DNA from: an uncultured Phycisphaeraceae bacterium
Lineage (GTDB): Bacteria; Planctomycetota; Phycisphaerae; Phycisphaerales; UBA1924
Reading direction: 5' to 3'
Assembly (NCBI GenBank): GCA_937899905.1
Contig: CALCCF010000061.1
Location: forward strand, 1 to 49,932
Length of the DNA stretch: 49,932 nucleotides
Positions 7,997 through 17,439 of the stretch are shown piece after piece. The translations under genes and the position numbers were made by a program. Below the pieces are notes generated by a model that saw nothing but the letters and a program-made list of their open reading frames with translations, ran no database searches and was not told where the DNA came from. Numbering within the stretch: the first letter of the stretch is position 1; every line of letters starts with the position of its first letter.

Positions 7997-10900
7997 ATGC
8001 CAACACATCGCTTCGAAGTCAGGCCGCTCCCCGAGGCCGGCGACCCTCGCGCCCACCGCCTCGTCCGAGAAGCCGCCGCTATGGGCTACGACCTCGAGGC
8101 CGCGCACACCGCCAAGGTGTACCTGCTCGAGGGCGAGCTGACCGAGGACCAACGCCAGGCGATCGCGAGCGCGCTCCTGGTCAACCCGGTCACCGAGAAG
8201 CTGCGCAACGGCCAGCCCGACGCCGAACGGGCAGTCACGCTCGAGGTCCATCCTCTCCCAGGTGTCATGGACCCGGCAGCCCAGTCCGTTGAGGAAGCGA
8301 TCCAGGAGTTGCTGGGCGTGTCCGTGCAGGCCTCGACCGGCGTCCGCTACGACCTCGTCGGCCTTGAAGCCGATTCTGCCAGATCGCTCGCCAGCCGTCT
8401 GCTCTTCAATCCGGTGGTACAGGCGCTCCACCAAGGCGCGTTCCACCCAGATAGCCTGCCCCACGGCACGCCCTACGAGTTCAGCGCGTCCAGCGTGACG
8501 ATCACCAGCCTCGACGACGCCGGCCTGGAGCGCCTGAGCCGCGATGGCCACCTGTTCCTGAGCCTCGGCGAGATGCAGGCAATCCAGGAGCATTACGCCA
8601 CGATCGGGCGCGAGCCGACGGACATCGAGCTGGAGACCCTCGCGCAGACTTGGTCCGAGCACTGCGTCCACAAGACGCTCAAGAGCGACTACCGCTACAT
8701 CGGCCCTGCTGACGACTCCATCGATTGGTCCAACCGACCCGGAGTCACGATCGAAGATGGCTCGGTGCTCGTGGAAAACCTCCTCAAGAACACCGTCGCC
8801 GCCGCGACGCACGAGCTGATCGCCGAGGGCGTCGATTGGGCGCTGTCTGTCTTCCACGACAACTCGGGCGTCATCGCCTTCGACGACGACTACGGCGTGT
8901 GCATCAAGGTGGAGACCCACAACCACCCCAGCGCGCTCGAGCCCTACGGCGGCGCCGCGACGGGCATTGGCGGCTGCATCCGCGACATCATCGGGACTGG
9001 TCTGGCCGCGAAGCCGATCGCCAATACCGACGTGTTCTGCGTCGCCCCGCCCGACACGAGCGATGTGCCCGCCGGTTGCATCCACCCCAAGCGGGTCCTG
9101 CGCGAGGTCGTCGCCGGCGTGCGCGACTACGGCAATCGCATGGGCATCCCCACGCTGAACGGCGCGGTCGACTTTGATCCTCGGTACATTGGCAACCCGC
9201 TCGTCTTCGCGGGCTGCATCGGGCTGATCCCACGCGACAAGATCGACGGCGAGGCCCAGCCCGGCGACCGCATCATCGCCCTCGGCGGCCGCACGGGTCG
9301 CGACGGCATCCACGGCGCAACGTTCTCCAGCGCCGAGCTCAGCGACACGCACGCCGACGAGTTCAGCCACGCCGTGCAGATCGGCAACCCGATCGAGGAA
9401 AAGAAGGTCCTCGACGCCATCATGCGGGCACGCGACGAGCACGAGCGGCCGCTGTTTAGAGCGATCACCGACTGCGGTGCCGGCGGGTTTTCGAGCGCCG
9501 TTGGCGAGATGGGCGAGAAGCTCGGAGCCGACGTCCAACTCGATCGTGCCCCGCTCAAGTACGCGGGGCTGACGTACACCGAGATCTGGATCAGCGAGGC
9601 CCAGGAACGCATGATCCTGGCCGTTCCCGAAGCCAACATCGCTGCGCTGCAGTCGATCTGCGATGAGGAAGGCGTCGAACTCGCCGACCTTGGCCACTAC
9701 GGCACGCCGGGCTCCGAACTGATCCTGCGTTACGGCGAGCATGAGGTGGGTCGCCTGCCGATGGAGTTCGTGCACGGCGGCATCCCACGAGAGACGCTCG
9801 AAGCCGCATGGACGCCGAAGGCTCCAGCGACGAAGAACGGCAGCGAACCGAGCACCGGTGACGCTCTTCTGAAGCTCCTCGCCCAACCATCGATCGCCAG
9901 CAAGCATTGGATCATCCGCCAGTACGACCACGAGGTGCAGGGCAACACGGTCATCAAGCCGTTGGTGGGCCCGCCCGCCGAAGACGGCGCGAGCCGAGGG
10001 CCGGGCGATGCGTCGGTCATCGAGCCCGTGCCCGGCACCGGCCGCGGCGTGGCGATCGGCTGCGGCTTGCAGACCCGCGTCGGTGATCCGCAAGTTGGTG
10101 GCGACTCGTACCTCATGGCGCTCGCGGCCATCGACGAGTGCGTGCGCAACCTCGTGTGTGTCGGAGCCGACCCCAGCCGCATCGCCATCCTGGACAACTT
10201 CTGCTGGCCGGGCGTGAAAGACGCCGAGAGCCTGGGCCATCTCGTGCGATCGGCCATCGGCTGCTACGACGGAGCGAAGGCCTACCGCACGCCGTTCGTG
10301 AGCGGCAAGGACTCGCTGAATAACCAATTCCGCACTGAGGACGGCCGGACGATCCGCATCCCGCCCACGCTGCTGATCACGGGGCTCGGCATTGTTCCGG
10401 ATGTGCGCAAGTGCGTAACGAGCGATGCGAAGCGCGACGGTAACACACTGCTCTTCATTGACACCATCCACGAAGACACTGACCAATGGGTGGCTGATCT
10501 CACAAGCATGGGCAACTCACTCTACAGCAGCGTGTTGGGCCAGAAGCAGGGGACGAACCCCCGTGTGCCTCGTATCAACCCGGAGCGCTGTGCGGCAACA
10601 GCACGCTGTGTCGCAGGATTGCTCGCGAGTGGCGAGGCTCGGTCCGCTCACGATGTGTCCGATGGTGGTGCACTGGTGACGATCGCGGAGATGCTCATCG
10701 CGGGATCGACCGAGTCGCAAATGCTCGGGGCTTCACTCAACTGCGAGTTTTACGGCGAGGCCGGAAGCACGGGGTACATTTTTGGCGAGCGCGCAGGGGG
10801 CTACATCGTCGAGGTAGGCAACCCATCTCGGGCGATGGACGTGCTCTCGAAGCTGCAGGAAGAGCATGGCCAGTGCCTTGGTACCAACATACTGGGCCCT

Positions 10901-10999
10901 GTCACGAACTCCGGCATTCTCGAAGTCGACTCTTCCAACGACATGCGGATACCTGTTGAGGAACTCGTGGCGGCGTGGCGGGGTCCACTCGATTGGTGA
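7997..10999 (+). CDS. purL: Phosphoribosylformylglycinamidine synthase PurL with fused N-terminal tandem PurS-like modules
   Basis: A 1000-residue enzyme for the fourth step of purine synthesis (FGAR to FGAM, using ATP and ammonia). Residues 1-75 and 80-155 are two similar PurS-type modules: each has a VxPLP...DP start and an LLxNPV end. The PurL core follows, with TWSEHCVHKTLKSDYRY, KVETHNHPSALEPYGGAATG and the second ATP-grasp-like half with GKDSLNNQF and AHDVSDGG. There is no C-terminal glutaminase domain, so a separate PurQ must supply ammonia; none is in the window. Possible starts are ATG at 7988 (MAPMPTHR) or 7997 (MPTHRFEV). I chose 7997 because of the -10-like TACCAT. The longer reading from 7829 would overlap rnhA and is rejected. 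The function is certain. Confidence 0.95.
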   Translation: MPTHRFEVRPLPEAGDPRAHRLVREAAAMGYDLEAAHTAKVYLLEGELTEDQRQAIASALLVNPVTEKLRNGQPDAERAVTLEVHPLPGVMDPAAQSVEEAIQELLGVSVQASTGVRYDLVGLEADSARSLASRLLFNPVVQALHQGAFHPDSLPHGTPYEFSASSVTITSLDDAGLERLSRDGHLFLSLGEMQAIQEHYATIGREPTDIELETLAQTWSEHCVHKTLKSDYRYIGPADDSIDWSNRPGVTIEDGSVLVENLLKNTVAAATHELIAEGVDWALSVFHDNSGVIAFDDDYGVCIKVETHNHPSALEPYGGAATGIGGCIRDIIGTGLAAKPIANTDVFCVAPPDTSDVPAGCIHPKRVLREVVAGVRDYGNRMGIPTLNGAVDFDPRYIGNPLVFAGCIGLIPRDKIDGEAQPGDRIIALGGRTGRDGIHGATFSSAELSDTHADEFSHAVQIGNPIEEKKVLDAIMRARDEHERPLFRAITDCGAGGFSSAVGEMGEKLGADVQLDRAPLKYAGLTYTEIWISEAQERMILAVPEANIAALQSICDEEGVELADLGHYGTPGSELILRYGEHEVGRLPMEFVHGGIPRETLEAAWTPKAPATKNGSEPSTGDALLKLLAQPSIASKHWIIRQYDHEVQGNTVIKPLVGPPAEDGASRGPGDASVIEPVPGTGRGVAIGCGLQTRVGDPQVGGDSYLMALAAIDECVRNLVCVGADPSRIAILDNFCWPGVKDAESLGHLVRSAIGCYDGAKAYRTPFVSGKDSLNNQFRTEDGRTIRIPPTLLITGLGIVPDVRKCVTSDAKRDGNTLLFIDTIHEDTDQWVADLTSMGNSLYSSVLGQKQGTNPRVPRINPERCAATARCVAGLLASGEARSAHDVSDGGALVTIAEMLIAGSTESQMLGASLNCEFYGEAGSTGYIFGERAGGYIVEVGNPSRAMDVLSKLQEEHGQCLGTNILGPVTNSGILEVDSSNDMRIPVEELVAAWRGPLDW

Positions 11000-11011
11000 G
11001 CGCATAGGACA

Positions 11012-11031
11012 GCCCAGGCTTGCGCCTGGGC
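11012..11031. terminator. Hairpin between convergent purL and the 88-residue gene
   Basis: Perfect 8-bp stem GCCCAGGC/GCCTGGGC with loop TTGC, 12 bases after the purL stop and 21 bases from the stop of the convergent small gene. No T-tract follows on either strand, so it may be a weak bidirectional terminator or an RNA-end stabiliser. Confidence 0.5.
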
Positions 11032-11052
11032 CTCGTTGGGATTTCGACTTTG

Positions 11053-11319
11053 TTAGAAGATCATGGGTGGGCCGGCGCGATCGCTCGCGCTCGTGCGGCC
11101 CTCGATCACGCGTCGCTCACGATCGGAGACGACGCCTGGCACGCTGACCACGCCCAGGCGCGCGTTGATCGCGAAACAGGCCCGTTTGAACAGCCGGCAT
11201 AGCCCAACAAAGCGCGTGATCTTCCAGAGGTTGCGCACGATGGTGGCAACGCTCGCGATCAGTGACGCGTCGATGAGCGTGGGCATCCAGGTGTCGGCGA
11301 GGCGGGTCAACGAACTCAT
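11053..11319 (-). CDS. Small hypothetical protein with one hydrophobic segment (88 residues)
   Basis: I do not recognise this protein. The ATG at 11319-11317 has a strong ribosome binding site (GAAAGGAG, 7 bases before the start), better than most genes nearby. That is why I prefer this frame to the overlapping plus-strand ORF and to the longer 114-residue reading from 11397. Residues 10-30 (TWMPTLIDASLIASVATIVRN) form a possible amphipathic or membrane helix. A basic stretch with KITRFVGLCRLFKRACF follows, and the C-terminal third is polar. It is the second gene of a short unit headed by a 27-residue ORF and a consensus-like promoter at 11643-11670. It converges on purL. It could be a small membrane-associated protein; function unknown. 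Confidence 0.55.
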   Translation of the reverse strand: MSSLTRLADTWMPTLIDASLIASVATIVRNLWKITRFVGLCRLFKRACFAINARLGVVSVPGVVSDRERRVIEGRTSASDRAGPPMIF

Positions 11320-11436
11320 GGCAAGGCTCCTTTCGACCACAGGCGGGCACGCCGGCGGCCGAGTGACAGGCCCGAACCACGAACGCAACATGCGCACGGA
11401 TCCGGACCACGGATGTGTTGTGTGGGTGGCGACAGC

Positions 11437-11452
11437 GCCGCAAAAGTGCGGC
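11437..11452 (-). other. Hairpin upstream of the 88-residue gene
   Basis: GCCGCA/TGCGGC, a 6-bp stem with a 4-base loop (ctttt-type on the minus strand), about 118 bases before the ATG of the 88-residue gene. Together with the hairpin at 11479-11493 it makes up a structured spacer between the two small ORFs. Confidence 0.35.
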
Positions 11453-11478
11453 GAGGTCTGAGGATGGGCTAGGTGCTG

Positions 11479-11493
11479 GCCGGCCTTGCCGGC
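11479..11493 (-). other. Hairpin just after the 27-residue ORF
   Basis: GCCGGC/GCCGGC with a 3-base loop begins 6 bases after the TAG of the 27-residue ORF. It has no T-tract. Its position right after a short ORF would suit attenuation or transcript protection, but nothing proves either. Confidence 0.35.
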
Positions 11494-11498
11494 TCCGC

Positions 11499-11582
11499 CT
11501 ACGCGATCAGGTGATCACGGAGGAGTTGCGTCGAGAGACCGCGCACCGTGCCGATTGCCGGGGTGTTCTGGGTGGTCTTCAT
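11499..11582 (-). CDS. Possible short peptide ORF (27 residues)
   Basis: The ATG at 11582-11580 is preceded by GAGAGGAGG with about 8 bases of spacing, one of the best Shine-Dalgarno sites in the window. The product is 27 residues, beginning MKTTQNTPAIGTVRG and ending LLRDHLIA, then TAG. It has no signal peptide and no run of one amino acid of the kind seen in classical attenuator leader peptides. It sits about 54 bases downstream of the predicted transcription start of the promoter at 11643-11670 and is followed by two hairpins and the 88-residue gene. It may be a functional micropeptide or a leader peptide. It is too short for composition to support it; the ribosome site and promoter are the evidence. 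Confidence 0.45.
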   Translation of the reverse strand: MKTTQNTPAIGTVRGLSTQLLRDHLIA

Positions 11583-11606
11583 ATCGACGCCTCCTCTCGG
11601 CCCGCG

Positions 11607-11620
11607 ATCCCGGTCGGGAT
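11607..11620 (-). other. 5'-leader hairpin of the small-protein unit
   Basis: ATCCC/GGGAT inverted repeat (5 bp, 4-base loop; a sixth G:C closes it to a 2-base loop). It lies between the predicted transcription start and the Shine-Dalgarno sequence of the 27-residue ORF. Confidence 0.35.
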
Positions 11621-11642
11621 GGGGGCATGTCTCTTGGGGAGA

Positions 11643-11670
11643 ACCGTATCGGCGAAATCGCCTATGTCAA
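11643..11670 (-). promoter_or_regulatory. Sigma-70-type promoter of the small-protein unit
   Basis: On the minus strand a perfect TTGACA (11670-11665), 16 bases, then TACGGT (11648-11643). It lies between the stop of the NtrC-type regulator gene (11702) and the 27-residue ORF. It would give the two small ORFs their own transcript with a leader of about 54 bases. Confidence 0.6.
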
Positions 11671-11701
11671 TCCACAGGCGAATGAAGAAGTTGTGAACTG
11701 G

Positions 11702-13171
<1,470 letters not shown>

Positions 13172-13177
13172 AGGCGG

Positions 13178-13687
13178 TCAGGATAGTGGGTGCGTGGCGG
13201 CCTGGGTATGCCGCAGCAGGCCGCCCGCGGCGATCGCGATCGCGTCGGCGACGTCCGCGGGCGTCGGTGGCGCGGGCAGGTTGTAGCGGGCCTGGACCGC
13301 CAGCCGCATCTGGTCCTTCGTGGCGCGCCCGTGCCCGGTCATCGAGCGTTTGACGACCGCCGGCGCCAGCTCGACGATCGGCAGGCCCGCCCGCTTGGCG
13401 GTGAGCAGGATGACCCCGCGGGCGTGTCCCATGCTGATGGCCGTCCGGGGGAAAGCCTTGTGGGCGAACACGGCCTCGACGCAGGCCGCATCGGGCTTGG
13501 TCCGTTCGATGAGATCGCACAGGTCGGCTTCGAGCTCGACGAGCCGTGAGGCCAGGCCGTCTGGTGAGCCGTCGCCCCGCTTCAGGCGAAGGACTCCGGC
13601 CTCGTCCAGCGCATCGCGTCCATCACGCATGACCACACAGGCATAACCGGTGAGCCGAAGGCCGGGATCGAGGCCGAGGACGCGCAT
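13178..13687 (-). CDS. ruvC: Holliday junction resolvase RuvC
   Basis: A 169-residue crossover-junction endonuclease that cuts Holliday junctions held by RuvAB. It starts MRVLGLDPGLRLTGYA, and the acidic catalytic set is visible: D7, the glutamate of AACVEAVFAHK, and the pair in PADVADAIAIA. The GHGRATKDQM stretch is also typical. The ATG at 13687 lies 2 bases after the ribE stop, so it is probably translated from a ribE-ruvC-regulator transcript. Length is normal for the family. ruvA is about 14 kb away and ruvB is not in the window, so the ruv genes are scattered. Confidence 0.96.
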   Translation of the reverse strand: MRVLGLDPGLRLTGYACVVMRDGRDALDEAGVLRLKRGDGSPDGLASRLVELEADLCDLIERTKPDAACVEAVFAHKAFPRTAISMGHARGVILLTAKRAGLPIVELAPAVVKRSMTGHGRATKDQMRLAVQARYNLPAPPTPADVADAIAIAAGGLLRHTQAATHPLS

Positions 13688-13689
13688 GC

Positions 13690-14349
13690 TTAGGCTTTCG
13701 GCTGGATGGCGTCGGTTTCCCCAGCGTAATGCGTCTGCCAGTGGATCAACGCCTTGACCATGCAGTCGCACTCCAGGTTCACGCCATCGCCGGCGTTGAG
13801 GCTTCCCAGCGTTGTGCGATCGAGCGTGTCGGGGATGAGCGCGACCTCGAACCAGCCGTCGGCGACCGACAGCTCGGCGATCGTCAGCGAGACGCCCGAC
13901 ACACAGATCGAGCCGCGCGGGCTCACGAAGCGCATCAGGTGCTCGGGCGGTGCGATGCGGATCCGCCACTGGGGTTTCTCGGTGACCTCGATGACACGGG
14001 CGACCCCGTCGACGTGCCCCTGCACCATGTGCCCGCCGAGCAGCGTGTTGGGGGTACAGGATCGCTCCAGGTGGACCCGGTCGCCCTCGACCAGCTTGCC
14101 GAGCGTGGTGTTGTCCAGCGTCTGGTGCGTGGCGTCGAAGGCCACGGCGAGGTGGCCCTCGTGCGGGGAGCCCACCGGGTGGCACTCGACAAGGCTGAGG
14201 CAGCACCCGTCGAGATTGATGGACTCACCGGGAATCGGCCCTGGCTCGTTGAGGAGGGATTCAGGGATCGCGATTACCATCCGGCGGCCGGCATCGCTCG
14301 GCTCGCTGCTTAGGACGGTACCAAAGCTGTGGATCAGACCGGTGTACAT
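13690..14349 (-). CDS. ribE: Riboflavin synthase alpha subunit
   Basis: A 219-residue riboflavin synthase, which converts two 6,7-dimethyl-8-ribityllumazine molecules to riboflavin. It shows two similar lumazine-binding halves. The first begins MYTGLIHSFGTV and includes GESINLDGCCLSLV and LGGHMVQGHVDGVARV. The second (from about residue 105) includes GSICVSGVSLTIAEL and ends in LNAGDGVNLECDCMVKAL. The start at 14349 matches the family N terminus; an upstream extension in the same frame looks non-coding. No other riboflavin gene is adjacent. Its divergent neighbour is the BamB-like lipoprotein gene, with about 210 bases between starts. I saw no FMN riboswitch-like sequence in that gap, though I cannot fold it fully. 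Confidence 0.95.
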   Translation of the reverse strand: MYTGLIHSFGTVLSSEPSDAGRRMVIAIPESLLNEPGPIPGESINLDGCCLSLVECHPVGSPHEGHLAVAFDATHQTLDNTTLGKLVEGDRVHLERSCTPNTLLGGHMVQGHVDGVARVIEVTEKPQWRIRIAPPEHLMRFVSPRGSICVSGVSLTIAELSVADGWFEVALIPDTLDRTTLGSLNAGDGVNLECDCMVKALIHWQTHYAGETDAIQPKA

Positions 14350-14446
14350 GCGTCGGTGTGCCTCGCGTGCTGGGTTTGGCTGGCGGCGGGCCCATTCGGA
14401 AACCCGCCGGGCGATTCGTGCGTAGGCCTTGGACCCGGCCAAGCCC

Positions 14447-14475
14447 TTGACCCCCTGCCCTGGGAGCCCGATACT
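14447..14475 (+). promoter_or_regulatory. Sigma-70-type promoter of the lipoprotein-purH unit
   Basis: TTGACC (14447-14452), 17 bases, then GATACT (14470-14475), in the divergent gap before the lipoprotein gene. Spacing is ideal and the match is 5/6 and 4/6. The leader would be about 80 bases. Confidence 0.6.
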
Positions 14476-14561
14476 GTGCGGCGGACATCGGGAGCGATCC
14501 GGCCCATCGCATCCTTCCAACAACCGTACGGGCCGCACCCCACACCTGGAGCCTTCCACGG

Positions 14562-15758
14562 ATGCATACTGCCATTGATATGCCCGGCCGCCAGCCCGAT
14601 CGCCCTCGCCGCCGCCTGTTGGGGCGAACGCTCGCCGGTTTGGCGCTGCTGACGCTGGTAGCCAGCGGGTGCGCGAACTCGGGCCGGATCGGACCTCCGA
14701 TCTCGCCGCAGGCCCAGGAAGACTCGGCTTCATTCGATAGCGTCGAGTTCCGGTCGATCGGCTACAGCCGCGGCTGGCGGGCGTACCCGATCGTCACTCG
14801 TCGCGAGAGCGTGGAGACTGTCAAGGCCTACGACGATGTCGTGCTCATCCTCGAGGGCGGCTCGATGCTCACCTGCATCGACGCGATCGATGGCTCCAAC
14901 CGCTGGAACCTGCAGCTGGACACGCCGATCACCCCCTTCTTGGGCCTCGAGCGTGAGGGCAACCTCATCTACGCGAATTCGTCGTCCGAGCTCTACGTAG
15001 TCGACATCCTCAGCGGCGAACTGCGCACCCGCCAGACGCTGCCGCTCGTGGTGACCACTGGCGCGGTACGGCACAACGGCCAACTGATCTTCGGGTGCGC
15101 CGACGGCCAGGTCTTCAGCTACCTGCCGACACGCCAGGTGAAGCTCTGGGGCAACCAACTCAACCACCCCATCGAGATGGACGCGACGATCGTTGATGGC
15201 ATCGCCGCATTCGTGAGCACCGGCGGCGATGTGCTGTTCCTCGATCCCGCCCGCGGCGTGGTCGTCGAGCGTGCCGGCAACGGCCAGCGCTTCAACGCCC
15301 TGTTTGATGGCCCTGGCGCGATGCCCACCGCAGCGCCGGGCATGCTGCTCGTGCCCAGCCTCGACCAGTCGCTCTGGGCGTTCACGCCGGCGAGCTCTCG
15401 CAACCTCTGGCGTGTTCCAACGCAGGGGCCAATCACCACCCGTCCACGTGTGTTCGAGGACCACGTGTTCATCGATCTTCCCGAGCTGGGTTTCTCCGCG
15501 GTGAACATCGGCACCGGCGAGGTCGAATGGTCGCTGGCTGACGTCGGCGGCGAGCTCGTCGCGATCCGCGATGGCCTGCTCGTCGTCTTCGATGCCGAAG
15601 CCGAGACCATCACCCAGGTCGATCCGCGTCGGGGCGACATCTTCGGAAGCGTGCCCGCGGGCGGCGTCTCGCGTGTCGAGACGGCCGGGCTGGTCGACGC
15701 GCCGATCTACCTGATCACCGACATCGGCTTGGTCGCTCGCTTCAATCCTGACGCCTGA
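14562..15758 (+). CDS. BamB-like beta-propeller lipoprotein (PQQ-type repeats)
   Basis: A 398-residue exported protein. A basic N terminus, a hydrophobic stretch and the lipobox LVASGC (cysteine near residue 37) predict lipid anchoring after cleavage by signal peptidase II. The mature part consists of repeated four-strand blades in the manner of PQQ/BamB propellers (for example LTCIDAIDGSNRWNLQL, LYVVDILSGELRTRQ, FSAVNIGTGEVEWSL), about seven in all. BamB helps outer-membrane protein assembly, but planctomycetes have many such propellers, so the exact role is open. GGAG about 10 bases before the ATG serves as ribosome site. It is followed 13 bases later by purH and probably shares its promoter. 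Confidence 0.8.
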   Translation: MHTAIDMPGRQPDRPRRRLLGRTLAGLALLTLVASGCANSGRIGPPISPQAQEDSASFDSVEFRSIGYSRGWRAYPIVTRRESVETVKAYDDVVLILEGGSMLTCIDAIDGSNRWNLQLDTPITPFLGLEREGNLIYANSSSELYVVDILSGELRTRQTLPLVVTTGAVRHNGQLIFGCADGQVFSYLPTRQVKLWGNQLNHPIEMDATIVDGIAAFVSTGGDVLFLDPARGVVVERAGNGQRFNALFDGPGAMPTAAPGMLLVPSLDQSLWAFTPASSRNLWRVPTQGPITTRPRVFEDHVFIDLPELGFSAVNIGTGEVEWSLADVGGELVAIRDGLLVVFDAEAETITQVDPRRGDIFGSVPAGGVSRVETAGLVDAPIYLITDIGLVARFNPDA

Positions 15759-15771
15759 TCCGGAGCGGTCC

Positions 15772-17364
15772 TTGGCGCAAGACGTACGACCGATCCGCCG
15801 GGCGTTGATCTCGGTGAGCGACAAGTCCGGCGTGGCCGATTTCGCTCGCGCTCTGGCCGACCGCGATGTCGACCTAGTCTCAACCGGTGGCACCGCGCGG
15901 ACCCTGCGCGACGCCGGGCTCACGGTTTGCGATGTCAGCGATCTCACCGGTTTCCCGGAGATGCTCGATGGCCGAGTGAAGACCCTGCACCCCGCGGTGC
16001 ACGGCGGGATTCTCGGTATCGAAGAGCTCGCCGAGCATACGAAGGCAATGGCCGAACACGGCATCGAGCCCATCGACCTGGTGTGCATCGACCTGTACCC
16101 GTTCGAGAAGACGATCGCCACGCCCGGGGTCACGCTCGAGCAGGCGATCGAGCAGATCGACATCGGCGGGCCGGCCATGGTGCGTTCGGCCGCCAAGAAC
16201 CACGACCGTGTCGCCATCGTGACGAGCCCGAGCCAGTACGAGCGGGTGCTTGCGGATCTCGCCCTGCACTACGGGACGACGCTCGACCTGAGGGCCAGCC
16301 TCGCAGCCGCGGCCTTCGCTCGAACGAGCGCGTACGACGCGGCGATCACTGCCTATCTCTCGGCGCAAGCCGATGGCGATGACCTGCCGTCCACGCTGTC
16401 CCTCGGATACCAGCGTGCCGGCGAGCTCCGCTACGGTGAGAACCCGCACCAGCCTGCGGCTCCGTATCGCCATGCCGGCTACACCGGTCCAACGGTGGTT
16501 GGTGTCGAGCCCCTGCACGGGAAGGCGCTGAGCTACAACAACCTCGCGGATGCCAGTGCCGCCCTCGAACTCGCGCTCGATCTTGCGCAAGCCTCCGGAT
16601 CGGTTGGGGCGACGGTCATCAAGCATGCCAACCCGTGCGGTGCTGCGACCGCGTCGTCGGCGAACGACGCCATCGACGCGGCTCTGCTGGGCGATCCGAT
16701 CGCTGCGTTCGGGGGCATCGTCGCCTGCTCGCACGCCATCGATCTCGCCGCGGCCGAGCGCCTGTCGGCCAAGGGCCTATTCCTCGAGGTCATCGTCGCG
16801 CCGGCGTTCGAGCCCGATGCGCTGGACCGCCTGCGTGAGCGGTGGACCAACACACGCCTGCTTGCGGTAGGCAAGGCGACACGGCCGGAGCGATCAGGGC
16901 TCATGGTCCGCACGCTGCCCGGCGGTGCGCTCGCGCAGCGCATCGATGCGGTGCGACCGGACCCGGACTCGTGGACGCTCGCTGCCGGGCCCGAACCCGA
17001 TGCGGCTACGAAGTCCGCTGCTGCCTCGATGGTCTGCATCACACGCGCGCTGACGAGCAACGCTGTGGCCGTGGGGCGCACGATCGATGGTGGGCTCGCG
17101 CTCGCGGGCGCGGGTGCCGGCCAGATGGATCGCGTCACCAGCTGCCGCCTCGCGGTCGAGAAGGCCGAGGCGCACGCGTCCGGTGGCATCGCGGCCAGCG
17201 ACGGCTTCTTTCCCTTTGCCGATGGTCCGCAAATCCTCATCGATGCGGGCATCCGCACCATCGTGCAGCCCGGTGGCTCGAAGCGTGACGGAGAGACCAT
17301 CGAGCTCTGCGAGAGCCGCGGCGTGACGCTGCTCATCACGGGAATGCGGCACTTCCGGCACTAG
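15772..17364 (+). CDS. purH: Bifunctional AICAR formyltransferase / IMP cyclohydrolase
   Basis: A 530-residue enzyme for the last two steps of IMP synthesis. Residues 1-190 form the cyclohydrolase (MGS-like) domain, with RRALISVSDKSGVADFA, STGGTARTLRDAG and MLDGRVKTLHPAVHGGIL. The remainder is the AICAR transformylase domain, with YGENPHQPAA, VIKHANPCGAAT (catalytic Lys-His) and the typical end GMRHFRH. The start is a TTG at 15772. No ATG or GTG lies in a suitable place, the family begins a few residues before RRALISVSDK, and CGGAG lies about 7 bases upstream. The gene is 13 bases after the lipoprotein stop. Length is standard. Confidence 0.95.
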   Translation: MAQDVRPIRRALISVSDKSGVADFARALADRDVDLVSTGGTARTLRDAGLTVCDVSDLTGFPEMLDGRVKTLHPAVHGGILGIEELAEHTKAMAEHGIEPIDLVCIDLYPFEKTIATPGVTLEQAIEQIDIGGPAMVRSAAKNHDRVAIVTSPSQYERVLADLALHYGTTLDLRASLAAAAFARTSAYDAAITAYLSAQADGDDLPSTLSLGYQRAGELRYGENPHQPAAPYRHAGYTGPTVVGVEPLHGKALSYNNLADASAALELALDLAQASGSVGATVIKHANPCGAATASSANDAIDAALLGDPIAAFGGIVACSHAIDLAAAERLSAKGLFLEVIVAPAFEPDALDRLRERWTNTRLLAVGKATRPERSGLMVRTLPGGALAQRIDAVRPDPDSWTLAAGPEPDAATKSAAASMVCITRALTSNAVAVGRTIDGGLALAGAGAGQMDRVTSCRLAVEKAEAHASGGIAASDGFFPFADGPQILIDAGIRTIVQPGGSKRDGETIELCESRGVTLLITGMRHFRH

Positions 17365-17439
17365 AGGGCGGTTCGGCGGAAATGCCAGCGAACTCCGTGT
17401 GGACAAGCCCCACCGGCTTGCCGACTATTTGTTCGCAGA

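Noticed and set aside
7934-10486. 850-residue open frame on the minus strand
   Set aside because: It lies wholly opposite purL, whose motifs are unmistakable. The product is rich in Arg/Ala/Val without domains, the usual antisense shadow in high-GC DNA.
11063-11461. 132-residue plus-strand frame as the gene in the purL-regulator gap
   Set aside because: No ribosome site, whereas the minus-strand 88-residue frame has a strong one and a promoter.
13690-14561. FMN riboswitch upstream of ribE
   Set aside because: The conserved RFN-element sequence blocks are not visible in the gap before ribE.
14730-16217. 495-residue minus-strand open frame
   Set aside because: Antisense to the BamB-like lipoprotein and purH, both certain or likely genes.
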